Origin: Monilinia fructicola
Taxonomy: Eukaryota > Ascomycota > Leotiomycetes > Helotiales > Sclerotiniaceae
Assembly (NCBI GenBank): GCA_008692225.1
Contig: VICG01000014.1
Location: 1,116,001 to 1,180,000, forward strand
Direction: 5' to 3'
Length of the DNA stretch: 64,000 bases
The position numbers and the translations under genes are program-made. The notes beneath the pieces were generated by a model. The model was not told the origin of the DNA and ran no database searches. It worked only from the letters and a program-made list of their open reading frames with translations. Positions 22,860 to 33,926 of the stretch are shown here, in pieces (position 1 is the first letter of the stretch; each line of letters starts with the position of its first letter).

Positions 22860-25280
22860 ATGGATCAGCCAGCAGAAGACGTAGTTGATTCGCGATCGAA
22901 TGTGGTTGGAAGAAAGCGCGCGCTACATACTTCCTCAGATCAAGGTAGAGAGATTATCTCAATCGATTCTTCTTCTGATGAATCTGTGAAGCACCCTCGA
23001 AAGAGGGCAAAGCAGCAAGATAAAGAGCGGCCTGCCATGGGATCTGCTAAGGTTGAGGTTGATCTCACATCTTCGCCATTGCAGAAAGACTCAACAGACG
23101 CTACTGAGGTTGAAAAAAATATCGGACAGCCAGTAGTCTGGAATCAAGGTGTACAGAGCGGGCTACGGACATCTTTTCAAAGCAAGAAAACGCCTGTTTC
23201 TCAGAATACTTCCTTCAAACAGCCAGAGCAAAGTCCAAATAAGGAGCAGAGTTTCTTCAGTTCACAGAATGCTAAGGTTAATCTTGATACTGCTGGAGCA
23301 TCCCAAGGTGTATTCAACAATAAGCCAATCCCAACCAGAAAACAACTAAACAAACTACCAGAGCGGGAAAGGCTCCTTGTGATGAAAGGATATACCCAAG
23401 AGGTTTCTATCTTAATAGATCTTCATGGTTGGCCAATACCGAAAGAACTTCAACAGGGCTGCATGAAGTATATCGAAGATGGCTTGACATTTTATCCAAC
23501 CCCAACCAAGAGAGATCAGCCTGTCGGGATCTATTCTTTTAATGGCTTTGACATGAAATTGCAAGAACTTCTCGACGTGGATGGCAAGCCCATCAAGTTT
23601 GAACATCTCACTTATCCTGATGTTCTTCGTGCGATTATGGCAAACAACAAAGACTTCAAATATACTCTGGTAGAAAAGCGTGCCAAAACTGCTTTCAAAG
23701 CTTATTTGAACCATTTCTACAACCACGTTCCACAGAGAGAAGCTTTTGTCTCAACCCTCCTGGATACATCTCCTCCCCTAAAGGATATACTCGAAAACTC
23801 AGAGAACGCTCCTCTGTTAAAGATCAAATCTAGTACATCTTCAAAAGAGAATGGCAACCCTAAATCAGAGCAAGCCAAGAAGCCTGAAAAAAGTGGCGGG
23901 ATGAGCAGCCAGGCGATTGCTCAAGTTTCACCAGCGTCGGCCCCCGTTGTTGACTCTGGAATAAGCACTGGGCCAGTTATAAGCTCCACCAATTCTACAC
24001 CACCAGTTTTAGCCCGTGCGATTGATCATTATGGTACGAATGCTCCTGCAACAACTACCAATAATGCTCCATCTGGAAAAGAGGTTTCCATTGAACGGAA
24101 CAACAGCTCTGAAACAGAATCCAAAGGGAAAGATAGCAAGCGAGTTGCTCCAACCAACGTTATTGACCCGGCTAGGGATGACATGGTTCTCACTGGAGCT
24201 GATATAGTGCAGATAGATCATAGTTCGTCTAACTCTATAGTCGGAAGTGGAAGTGGAACAAAATTCCATTCAAATGGTGATTCTGTCATTGGGATTGATG
24301 ATAACCAGGACTTTGAGGCATTGCACGATACAGGCTCAAGCCATGAGCTAACTCCAGAAGATCGCGCTGCGATTCTCAAGTATTTCCCAACCATTGATGG
24401 TGTCGTTCTTGAAAGATGCTTGATCTGCGGCTCCAGTGGACACGGCCGAGCTGTATGTCCCGACAACACGTGTTCCTCTTGTGGTAGCGAGGGTGATCAT
24501 CTCACTCCAGCTTGCCCTCAGACTATAGTCTGTGGTAAGTGTCGAGCAGTTGGTCATCAGACCTCGCACTGTCCTGAGAAGCTGCGTGTTGCCAAGGAAG
24601 ATATCAAATGTATTACATGTCAATCTTCGAACCATCTTGAGGCACAATGCCATCTTATCTGGAGAAGTTTCTTTCCTGGCATTGATGAAATTAAAAAGGT
24701 CCGAAAGATTTCGGTATCTTGCTACTTTTGTGGTCGCCCAGATCACTTTGGTCCTGAATGTGGATTATATCGTGGTGCACCTGCTTCTGGTGGAATCACT
24801 TGGTCAAGAACCAACATGGAGAAGTATCTTGATGATCCCAATCGTAATGATTCTATTTCTTCAGGAGATAATGATCTTTCCATCCCGAATCGTGCAAAGA
24901 AAGGCTTTAGCATCAAAGGAAAGGCCAATGATCCCATCGAACTAGAAGATAGCGATGATGAAGAAGGTTTCATCCGTCCAAAAGTCAACATGGGCCCTAG
25001 AAATGGTCAAATTCAATTCTCCCAAGCTGGCGGAAAGCAATCTTTCAACCAAGACCCTTTCCAGTTTCAAGGTAATGCTGGAGGGAACCCAAATAAGAGA
25101 GCATCTTCCAGTAATCGTGGTGGTCGTGGTGGCGGCGGCGGCGGTAGTGGTGGAGACAAAAAGAAACCAAAGCTCAAATCTGGAAATTCTTCTCCTAGAG
25201 GCGGAGGCAGGGGTCGCGGAAAAGCCTACCGTGGCCGTGGAACTTCTCGTGGCAGGGGAGCTCCACGTGGCCGTCACTGA
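22860..25280 (+). CDS. Large CCHC zinc-knuckle protein, Air1/Air2-like
   Basis: Single-exon frame of 806 aa from ATG at 22860. About residues 1-500 are charged and low complexity. Residues about 520-634 hold five zinc knuckles: CLICGSSGHGRAVC, CSSCGSEGDHLTPAC, CGKCRAVGHQTSHC, CITCQSSNHLEAQC and CYFCGRPDHFGPEC. The C-terminus (about 750-806) is Gly/Arg-rich with RGG-type repeats. Five knuckles in one block are characteristic of Air1/Air2, the RNA-binding subunits of the nuclear TRAMP polyadenylation complex that feeds RNA to the exosome. This protein is about twice the yeast length, with the extra sequence at both ends. An RNA-binding nuclear role is inferred; membership of TRAMP is likely but not proven by sequence alone. 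An acidic/serine element (IISIDSSSDES) near the N-terminus looks like a SUMO-interaction motif. Confidence 0.85.
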   Translation: MDQPAEDVVDSRSNVVGRKRALHTSSDQGREIISIDSSSDESVKHPRKRAKQQDKERPAMGSAKVEVDLTSSPLQKDSTDATEVEKNIGQPVVWNQGVQSGLRTSFQSKKTPVSQNTSFKQPEQSPNKEQSFFSSQNAKVNLDTAGASQGVFNNKPIPTRKQLNKLPERERLLVMKGYTQEVSILIDLHGWPIPKELQQGCMKYIEDGLTFYPTPTKRDQPVGIYSFNGFDMKLQELLDVDGKPIKFEHLTYPDVLRAIMANNKDFKYTLVEKRAKTAFKAYLNHFYNHVPQREAFVSTLLDTSPPLKDILENSENAPLLKIKSSTSSKENGNPKSEQAKKPEKSGGMSSQAIAQVSPASAPVVDSGISTGPVISSTNSTPPVLARAIDHYGTNAPATTTNNAPSGKEVSIERNNSSETESKGKDSKRVAPTNVIDPARDDMVLTGADIVQIDHSSSNSIVGSGSGTKFHSNGDSVIGIDDNQDFEALHDTGSSHELTPEDRAAILKYFPTIDGVVLERCLICGSSGHGRAVCPDNTCSSCGSEGDHLTPACPQTIVCGKCRAVGHQTSHCPEKLRVAKEDIKCITCQSSNHLEAQCHLIWRSFFPGIDEIKKVRKISVSCYFCGRPDHFGPECGLYRGAPASGGITWSRTNMEKYLDDPNRNDSISSGDNDLSIPNRAKKGFSIKGKANDPIELEDSDDEEGFIRPKVNMGPRNGQIQFSQAGGKQSFNQDPFQFQGNAGGNPNKRASSSNRGGRGGGGGGSGGDKKKPKLKSGNSSPRGGGRGRGKAYRGRGTSRGRGAPRGRH

Positions 25281-28200
25281 TCTTTCATAAGGTCGTTGCT
25301 TAAATGTTGAATCTGAAATGTTCTTACATGTGCACGATACTACTATGATGAAGTTTTATGCTTCGTCATAATATCATTGGTACATTTTAAAACATTTCAA
25401 TTTGACATCTGGCAAGTACAAGAATCTCTTCGAGGCGGTATTTTTTTTCATTCCATCATTCTGGTTCTTCGTACCGGAATTTTACAATGATTTGGTATCG
25501 TATATGATTTTTGAAAGCATGCATGCATCAGTTTGGCGTTGAGAATTCAGGCTACAAAAGTCGGTGTTTTAGAAAAGTTTGCGCTGCATATATGATAAAA
25601 GCACTCTATAAGCTTAATGATGAAAGTTGCATTCATGATAATACGAATGACCTAGGATTTATATTAGTGGTTTATGGGTTATTGAGCGGGTGGTTTGAGA
25701 TGGAGGATGAAGCTGGAAGATGGAAGATGGAATATGGAAGATGGAAGATGGAAGATAAGAAGTGAGATGAAAAATGAGTGGGAGATCGATGGAGAGAGTA
25801 ATTGTATGATTATGAATTTCTTGCAGTAATGATATGATACCATGAGTCAACATCTCTAATTCTGCACAACAAACCCCCCACGACTTATACCACGCTACTT
25901 GTCCATCCGCTGATAATCCAAGAACTCACTCGGCTTGACACTTCATACACAGAAACATTCACCTCGAATCTTCGGACCCTCAAGCTCCTTTTTGATCTGC
26001 CTCGTATACACACACACACATACACACGCATATATATATATATATGCACGCATGTCATTTTCACATCGCGACTTTCTTGCTATCTATACATCTATCTATC
26101 TATCATCTCATCTGTGATTTCTAGGTTGATACAGTATCCGATCCGTCCCTCATTTAAGGCCTTGTTCGTATTCGTGTTCGTGTTCATGTTCATTCTTTGG
26201 AATTGCATCGCTTATTCATTTGCTATCCGCTATGCTGTACTAATGGGATGGATGGATGGATGTATGTATATAGGTAAGTAGGTAAGTAAGTAGTACATTG
26301 TGGATATTGGCATAATACAAGATTAGACAAGACAAGATGAGATGAAATGAGATGAGAAAATACAATACAATACAATACATTAAAAGGTACTTGTATATGA
26401 TGTGATGTGATGTGATGTGATGTGATAAAAACATACATCAAGTGGATATCAAGGCACTTGAGGGTTTTCGCTTGGGCCGTGGGGGAGGGGGTTTATGTGA
26501 GTTTGTGTATATTTATTTATGGCGAGGAAACAAATGATGGGTGGGATTGGGGGAAGGGTTGTAGGGAGATGCTTTTTCTTATTTTTTTACTTTTGGTGAG
26601 GTGTGGGGTGGGTTGGGGTATGGATTGGGGGGTGGTGATGGTGGTGAAAGGGGGAGGGGAAGGTGATGACGATGTCGATGGAGAGAGAGGTGGGGTCCTC
26701 AGCGTTATCGTCAAGAGGCGCCGAAAACACGTTTGAAGAGTTGTTTAGGGGGTGATTTGAGCGGGGGTTTTGCTTGCTTGCTTTCTTTGCTTTCCCTTGA
26801 CTTCTTCACGCATGGGCAGCACGGGGTCCGGAGCAAAAGCAACCACGTCGCAAGCTTCATCACGACACTCCCCATCCTTCATCTCAAAGAATCATCACCT
26901 CGCAGCACCTCCCTTGCAGAATCCTCGGCTGCGAAGACGCAGACGCCGTAGCCAGCCCCGCGTGTCGAAGCCCACGACAAGCGTACAATCTTCGGCGTCC
27001 AAGCTGTATGTAGAGTGCCGACCGATCTGGAACTGCGTGATCAAATAGCCATCGATGGAAGGGAGCTCACACCCCGAGAAAGAAAGCATCTTTCCTTGCT
27101 GCTGCAAAGATGCACGCCGGATTATAATTTCCGATCAATCAGCACGCTTCAAGAAGTGCGCCAGTGCATCACCATCACCCCCCCGACAATAGCCAAAGGT
27201 GCCGTTGCAGATCCTGCGCCGATGAAACGACATCTCACGAAGCATGCTGTACAGGGTCTTGGGTGCGGTGACAGGAATTCGCCAGACGTTGCAGCTAAAG
27301 CCGAAGAGCGCGCTCAGATCGTGGATCTCTGGCCTTTGCCGTTGAACTTCTCCGATACATCGCCATCCATCTACGAATGCTCTGCCCTTCACATTCACAC
27401 GAGCCAGGTAGGTTAAAAGTGGAAGGTATGAAAACGCGAGGAATAACACCAACGCCAAACCCACACAAACCACGACGTCAACACAGTTACGTCCTCGGAC
27501 CTCCATAGGACCCCGTGACTTTGTTCTCAGGAGTCCTGCAACCACTCTTTGAGGATCTAGCGCAAGATCCATCACACCGCACACGATCTTTATCATCACG
27601 TTCTTTCACTGGGAATAAATGCATTGCATGTTCTGATTCTCTGCTCCGTCCCAAACATCCACCCATCCATCCAAACCCCTCCATCCCATCATCACCACTC
27701 ACCACGCTCTTCCTGTCCCCACCACCATCTCAACGCACATAAACGTTCATCTTTTCTCCTAACCCCGTGCCCCCATCTCAACATCCCCTTTCGCCAACGA
27801 TCGTCCAATCCCAACAAATCGAGAATCTACTTGCGCCCCCGAGCGCAGCTTCCTGCCACTGTAGGTTCTCGGGCCGTAGGGACTAGAAGGCACGGCACTC
27901 CCTATCGGGGGTCCACGTACCCAATGTGGAGATCTCAAGGGGAATCTCTCCGGGTCCAGACGTCGTTATATCCGGGATTATGGTGTTGGCGTCCCGGTTC
28001 TTGTGAGTCTTCCTTTCTAGCGGCAAGGAGAGTGGAATCACGGCCCGTAGACGTGCATGTAGTATGGATAGGGCTCTGACGTGCGGCAGTTGTTTGGCCC
28101 CTCGTGGGGCCGACACTTGTCGAACTGTCATATCAGAGTATGGCTGGCAATTGAAGATTATGGTGCAGATCAAGCAATCCTGGTTCTCTCAAGGCAACTG

Positions 28201-29021
28201 CCGACTGCGATATCAAAGATTTGTTGCACTGCAAAAGTACCTTCGAATACCAGACTTCTTCGGGGTAAGATCAATAGTTACGTTGGAAGAGATGTCTTTG
28301 GCTCTGCCCAGTAACTGGGAGATCTAATCGGGAGTCGAGCGAAGCAAAAAGTTCCAAGGAGGCGGAGAAGAGTAAAGAAGCACACGAAGCACATATTGTC
28401 TTTCATTCTTTCTATACTATTATCATGTACTTTTATCGCCAAACCCGAAGGGTAAAGAGATGCTGCATCTTAATTGTAATTGTCTCGATCAAGAGTCCAA
28501 TCTAGAAGACGTTGGGAGAGCTCAAGAAAGGGCCAGGCTTGTTTGGATTCGTCTCGGCCGAATCTTGCATGATCCGTTGCGAACTCGCACGGCTTGCCGA
28601 ATCCTCCGCTTTGCGAGGACTTTTGGCGGATCGGATCTTCAGATATAATGTTCTCGAGTACCAACTCAGCAAGCCCAAGAGTAGACCTGCGCTATATATC
28701 TGTACAAACTCTGGTAGATACCAAAGTCCGGATTTATCTTCGTTTCATACAAGCAGGAGATATTTCACAATCTGTATCCGGTAATGTGTTTTACCCGGAC
28801 GATTTGAATGGGTCGACATATCCTCCAACATACTCCATTTGCACGTGCCCATTTGGGTTGGGGTAGGACTGAGAACTCACCAGGGGAGGGAAAATATCCA
28901 TCATGGAAGCGAATGCACAAGCTCCACGAGAACGAGGCACATTGAACTTTCTGGCCGGATTCAGATCGCTGACGCATTATCAGACAACGATCAAAGATGA
29001 AAGATCCGAGTGAACAGGTAA
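25281..29021. other. Gene-poor region, microsatellites, GC-richer patch
   Basis: 25.3-26.5 kb has AT-rich sequence with GGAAGAT repeats (25710-25760), CA/TA repeats (26010-26045) and ACAAT/GATGT tracts (26340-26425). About 26.5-28.4 kb is noticeably richer in G+C, with several overlapping frames up to about 150 aa on both strands. None shows a domain, and opposed frames of similar length argue for composition rather than coding. I cannot exclude an unrecognised gene there. Confidence 0.4.
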
Positions 29022-29390
29022 TTAAATGTTCTTGAGCCTAATTGTTTGAAGGGGGATTTCCACCTTGTGCACATAATCTTTGAGTACGATATCAGTCTTT
29101 CCACCCAAACGTTGAGAGTTAGCAGGACTCGGGTCAAACGATTTTGGAAGGGATTCTAAGAAGTCCGTGTATTGCAAAATTAATACCAGCATCAATTTCA
29201 TGATACTAACTAATTCTTTGGTTTTTGTCATATTTACGACTCCGCCCTCAGTATTCTCCATGGCTTTGTCGTCTTGAAGAAACTGACAAATGAGGAATGC
29301 TTTTCTCCGTGCACCTGCTCCGTCTCTAGATTTGGGATCAGGTATCCGGAAGAGAGAGAGGTGCTTTTGTAGAAGCAGCTGTTGATCTGA
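29022..29390 (-). CDS. Possible terminal exon of an unrecognised gene
   Basis: On the minus strand a frame stays open from an acceptor-like site (pyrimidine tract then TTTCAG, about 29391) to a TAA at 29022, about 122 codons. It includes QLLLQKHLSLFRIPDPKSR, RRKAFLICQFLQDDKAME and GGKTDIVLKDYVHKVEIPL. I do not recognise a family. Upstream exons on the minus strand are not clear. Reported because the length and protein-like composition stand out in an otherwise gene-poor region; it may be chance. Confidence 0.25.
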   Translation of the reverse strand, partial: SDQQLLLQKHLSLFRIPDPKSRDGAGARRKAFLICQFLQDDKAMENTEGGVVNMTKTKELVSIMKLMLVLILQYTDFLESLPKSFDPSPANSQRLGGKTDIVLKDYVHKVEIPLQTIRLKNI

Positions 29391-30637
29391 AATTTGAAAA
29401 GGCAGAAAAATTTCCCAACAGGTTCACACCCGTATCAATGACTCCTTGAATAACCAAGAGAGCTCAATTTTAGGATAAAGACGTTGAGTTCTGGAACTTG
29501 AGTAATCTGATTTGGATCGGTAATGCTGATTGAATGTGTCAGGTACCATTAGATTGGCTCATGTGCTCTTGGCGAAGTCACTCTTGCTTATGATATGAAT
29601 GTGTCTGTGATAGTTAGTCAGAGTTGCTATGTTGGAACAAAACTTTTGCTGATATATTTTCCTGTCTTGTCCTGGGTGACTTGGATGCTGCGGCCGACAT
29701 AACATCCTTACATTATGCTGAATCGGTTTCTTGAATGGAAAATAGTGAAAATATGGATGGGGATATGAAGATCGGAAAGAGGTAAATAAGTGATATTTTT
29801 CACCCAAAAGTTTGGCACAAGTCGGACGATTTCACAAGAACCAGGTTTGTTTTATCTCAGCTCCATTCTCAGAAATATTGAGTACATCGAAGATATTCTA
29901 GGTAGTGAAGATTGCGATGGGATTAGTTCTTCTCTCGGCTAACCTAGTTGGTTATTTTGAAGGTAAGGATATAAAGAGATTTGATACTTGACGCCGAAGG
30001 GCAAGCTCAATATAAAAATGGTCCGACTTCGTCGCATTGCTGCCATAGAGAGACCACTGATGTATTACGGCAAAGATAACACAGCTGAGTGACATTTGCG
30101 ATTCATGCTATTGGTGAAGTCAAATGTGGGTGGCTTTTTTTCTACTTCGAAGCTTTCCTAATCGTTCCTCGGCATCTCGGGCTAAAGATTCTCATGGCCG
30201 AGTGGCTTCGTTGGATAAAAGAAAGGAGCGGATCAATTGAAGCTGAAATGCACTTGCTGATAAAGGGCCTTACAAAGATTCTGGTATCATTATCACATAC
30301 TTCATTATGCATGCGAATATACGCCATGCAGAAGGATCTATGTTTGTGCCGTTCGAAACGAATCTTGGAAGGTGTAACCTTAGATCTCAACAAAATGATA
30401 TACTTGTTTGTATGCGAGAGGTAAATGAAGCAAGCTAGGAGACATCGATTGGAGAGTTGACCAGTGAGAAACAAAAACCGTCATGACATCTTTCTTATTT
30501 GTCGACTAGACAAATACTTTTGATGACTGTCAAGAAGGATGATGAAAGTACATTTTTGTAATAAACTAACAGGAGATTTGACCGGAGTGATATCTGCAGC
30601 ACTGTAATACATTGTCTTACACACCTATTTGAGAGTA

Positions 30638-30690
30638 GATAGGTAGGTAGGTAGGTAGGTAGGTAGGTAGGTAGGTAGGTATGTATGTAG
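30638..30690. repeat. (GGTA)n microsatellite
   Basis: About twelve tandem copies of the tetranucleotide; the same unit recurs in shorter arrays elsewhere in the window. Confidence 0.9.
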
Positions 30691-31136
30691 GTAGAGGTAG
30701 GCACCTAGCTAGGTAGAGTTACAATGCACCTTTTGGACCTGTTGAACCTGTCAGAACGGATTAAAATACGTCCCAAACTCGGAAAGATTCGCCTGCAATC
30801 ACCTCTTCGGTACTTTTACGACGCACAATCTAATAAGATTGAGATCGATATAGGTAGGTAAGTAGGTGGTAGGTAGAGAGCTCGAAGTAGACAAGTACTA
30901 TGAGGGATTTGGTGGATATATTAATAAGTCAATATATCATATATTGAATTTTTGTTTTTGTGTTCTTGTGTATGTATGTATATGTGTGTGTATATGTATA
31001 TATACATGTGTGTGTGTTGTGTTCGTGTTGGTATTCGTGTTATGTTTGGAGAATGATAAAGGAATGAAGATCGATATTCTTTTATATCCGTGGACCTAAC
31101 TATAGCTACTAGATCACCTACTTACCTACTTACCTA

Positions 31137-31196
31137 TTCTCCTTGACTCCTTGACTCCTTGACTCCTTGTCTCCTTGTCTCCTTGTCTCCTTGTCT
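31137..31196. repeat. CTCCTTGA/CTCCTTGT octamer repeat
   Basis: About seven tandem 8-bp units differing at the last base (A in the first copies, T in the later ones). Confidence 0.85.
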
Positions 31197-32730
31197 CGGC
31201 TCTTCGACCTCTCGCCTACGTTATTAATATGATAATCAGTCAACCTTCCCTTATCCTACCCGTGGACCTTCTTATATATCCGTGAACAGAGAAACATCTG
31301 AATAGAATCTCTTTCCGCCTGAGGTGTAAATAACATGAGCCTGGCGCGAATAAATGCCTGAGTGTTAAGTAAATAATAAAACCAAATTGAATGACAAAAA
31401 GAAAAATGGAAAAAAGAAAAACCTCGAAACCTTCAAAATAATCGTCAATGAGTTCAAAAAGGATTCAATCCTTCATTAAAATCTATATGGTCTTTTTCCA
31501 TTTCAATTGCAACAATATCCTCAACCTCTGAGGTCTTGAGGCACAGCAATCCAATCCTAAGATGCATACCAGCGGCGGATATACTTGCTAACTAGCTACG
31601 TCAACACGGTGAAGCAAAGAAAACACCAAGGAATAGAATTTCGAAGCTTCTCCGAATGTTCGAATGAGGCTGCGCTGCGCACCTTAGCAAAAGAAGCCAC
31701 CTTTTCATCCTGGTGTCTTCTATCCCCCCTCGCGGCAAAGCCTTACAGGGCTGCATAAATGTGACGCCAATGTCAGAATATCCGTTACACCCAGAAATCC
31801 TCTTCACCGATCAAGATAAGCATCGCTTAATGCATAGAAACTATCTCGACCCTATTGTGGCCCCCGAATATTCGATACATGGAACTTTTGGCCCCCCACC
31901 GAAGATATGAGATGTCGGTGTACAGGGAGGGGAACGCTGATTTTCTTCGAAGATGTCATGTAGAAATGACGAAGATGAGATTCGTGTTTTCCTTTCTCAG
32001 CAAGTAAGGTGAAGTACGTGCGTGCAGGGTTCGTCTTATTAGTATAGATTGGTCTCGTCTCATCGTTTTATGGGTTCCGGTGGATGTCACTGTTTTTACA
32101 TATTTCTCATTCTGTTTTATCCCATGATTTTGGCTGGAAGGCAAGAAGATTAGACTCTTGAATGCGAGTGTGATGATATGATGTCGACGGTTTCTCCTAT
32201 CATGTTCACACCAGCTCAAGCGCAACGCTGCATGGAGTACGTGCAGTCTCTCCGCACCAATACTCAACCTACATCAAGCTTCATGAAATGTACTGGTAGA
32301 CCAATCAAGGAGCTCAAGACAAGCAAATGGGGTTTGGGGGGAAAGTGAGTCTCTTTTCTTCCGTCAAGTTGTCCTCCTTTTGCTTTTCGTGTCCCGATTC
32401 TGTTTTTTTCCTCTCTTTCATTCCCCTTATCAGGATATCTTTTCCAGTTGTCTATAATAGTTCAGGCATCGAAACCTTTATGAATAGAGTAATATCTCTC
32501 CGCAAAGCATCATTCAAAAATTTTTTATTAGCGAGGCATTGAGGGGCTTTCCGAGGTATATGCTGCGCCAACAGCCTCAGCTTAATGATTCTTGTATCAT
32601 TGAACTGTCTTGGATGAAGACGAAACTGCTTTCAATTTCTCAATGAAATGATTCATAGATAATCCTAGTGGTATAAGAAAACTGATTATGATGAAGTCGA
32701 CAGAAAACCATCAAAGGTCTTTGCTATGAC

Positions 32731-33363
32731 ATGAGCAACAGATTGGGCAGCTCAATGACTCAATATGCGGGATATTTTCTCATATTTATTGGTCTTTACC
32801 TGTGCTACTTATTCTTGATCGCCCTGATTATTAGACTTAAGTCAATAGAGCCCAGCCACTCTCTCCTTCATACTTCACGCCAGCCTAAATTTCGCCCTGA
32901 AATAGGCACTGGTCAGCATGCACGTCTATTCGGTGTTGGATGGTTTCTAGAGTGGCCAGGAGGTCAACGCCCTCTTAATTCGACATGGCCATGGTCTGGA
33001 GTGAAACTCTCAGTCTTAGTATTGTGGGGTGTGTGTTGGATGTTCTATATGCGAATCGAGTGTTGGCAACAAGCACAACCGTACGCGTCGCATAACCATA
33101 GCCTCCCGCAGCCATTATCGCGCAAGGCTCCAAGACCATTATCATCCCATTCGTCTCCAAGAGCGAAGAGTTATCTGCCACTCGGTAAGCAGCATGCATT
33201 TCTTAAGTGTTTGACTGACAAATATGAATCGTCGTTACTGGGGTGTATAATTTCCCCACAGGCAGGAAGCCATCAAGTTCGAATGACATCTGGAACCTTT
33301 CGAGCCAACACAAATCAACCTAAGGGCGAACTACACTCTACCTACCGTACTTGCCCGAGATGA
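32731..33363 (+). CDS. Hypothetical membrane protein, doubtful
   Basis: A continuous 210-codon frame. Near the N-terminus it has a strong hydrophobic segment (YFLIFIGLYLCYLFLIALII), and a second weaker one near residue 90-105 (VLVLWGVCWMFYM). The remainder is Ser/Pro/His-rich without a domain. The first codon used at 32731 is ATG. No introns, no recognisable relatives, and an overlapping minus-strand frame exists, so it may be spurious. Confidence 0.25.
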   Translation: MSNRLGSSMTQYAGYFLIFIGLYLCYLFLIALIIRLKSIEPSHSLLHTSRQPKFRPEIGTGQHARLFGVGWFLEWPGGQRPLNSTWPWSGVKLSVLVLWGVCWMFYMRIECWQQAQPYASHNHSLPQPLSRKAPRPLSSHSSPRAKSYLPLGKQHAFLKCLTDKYESSLLGCIISPQAGSHQVRMTSGTFRANTNQPKGELHSTYRTCPR

Positions 33364-33926
33364 TTCATAATATTGACTACTTTATTTGAAACATTTCTTG
33401 CAAGTTGTATGTGCTAGTGGGATTCGCATGGGTTGATTGGTCCCATATGGGTCGTACTATTCACTTTGAATAACTGACCTTTTTGAGGCATCGAAAGGCA
33501 CCTTGGAATTGTTAATGGGCAGTAGAAGGTCAATAACTTCTCCAAGGCTACCACTAGGTGTTATACAAAAATCATCATCATCATCTTCACCATCCATGGA
33601 TCTCAGGGATAAGAATCATTTCCCGTATCGGTCACTGTACCTTCTAAAGGGTAGCGATAGGGAAAAGCACCTCCAGCTATCAGAATCATCAACAAGAATT
33701 CTTTTCTATTTACTTTTTTGGCTTCTGGATCCATGGAAACTTCATTATAATTTCAATCACGACTGGAAATTCAATTCAGTAAATTTCATCTCAGTCCAAC
33801 CAAAAAAAACAAGACTGATGATTTGAGACTCAAACTTCACTATTCCCATTTTCTACTACGGCCTCTTCAGGTTTTATTTATTGTTGGGATAAAATTCAGT
33901 TTTCTGACCATTTGACTCTTTTTTAG
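33364..33926. other. Upstream region of the C2H2 gene
   Basis: Probably contains the unresolved first exon and promoter of the zinc-finger gene. A frame starting MGSRRSITSPRLPLGV near 33515 is a possible but unsupported N-terminus. A TCA/ATC repeat sits at about 33570-33595. Confidence 0.3.

Larger units (their letters stand above)
29391..32730. other. Intergenic, microsatellites, no supported gene
   Basis: Holds a (GGTA)n tract at 30638-30690, TG/TA repeats near 30970-31015, a CTCCTTGA/CTCCTTGT octamer array at 31137-31196, and otherwise AT-rich sequence. Short frames lack recognisable motifs. Confidence 0.5.

Noticed and set aside
26733..28330. Several 80-150 codon frames in the GC-richer patch
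   Set aside because: Opposed frames of similar length on both strands and no domain; fits lower stop-codon density rather than a gene.
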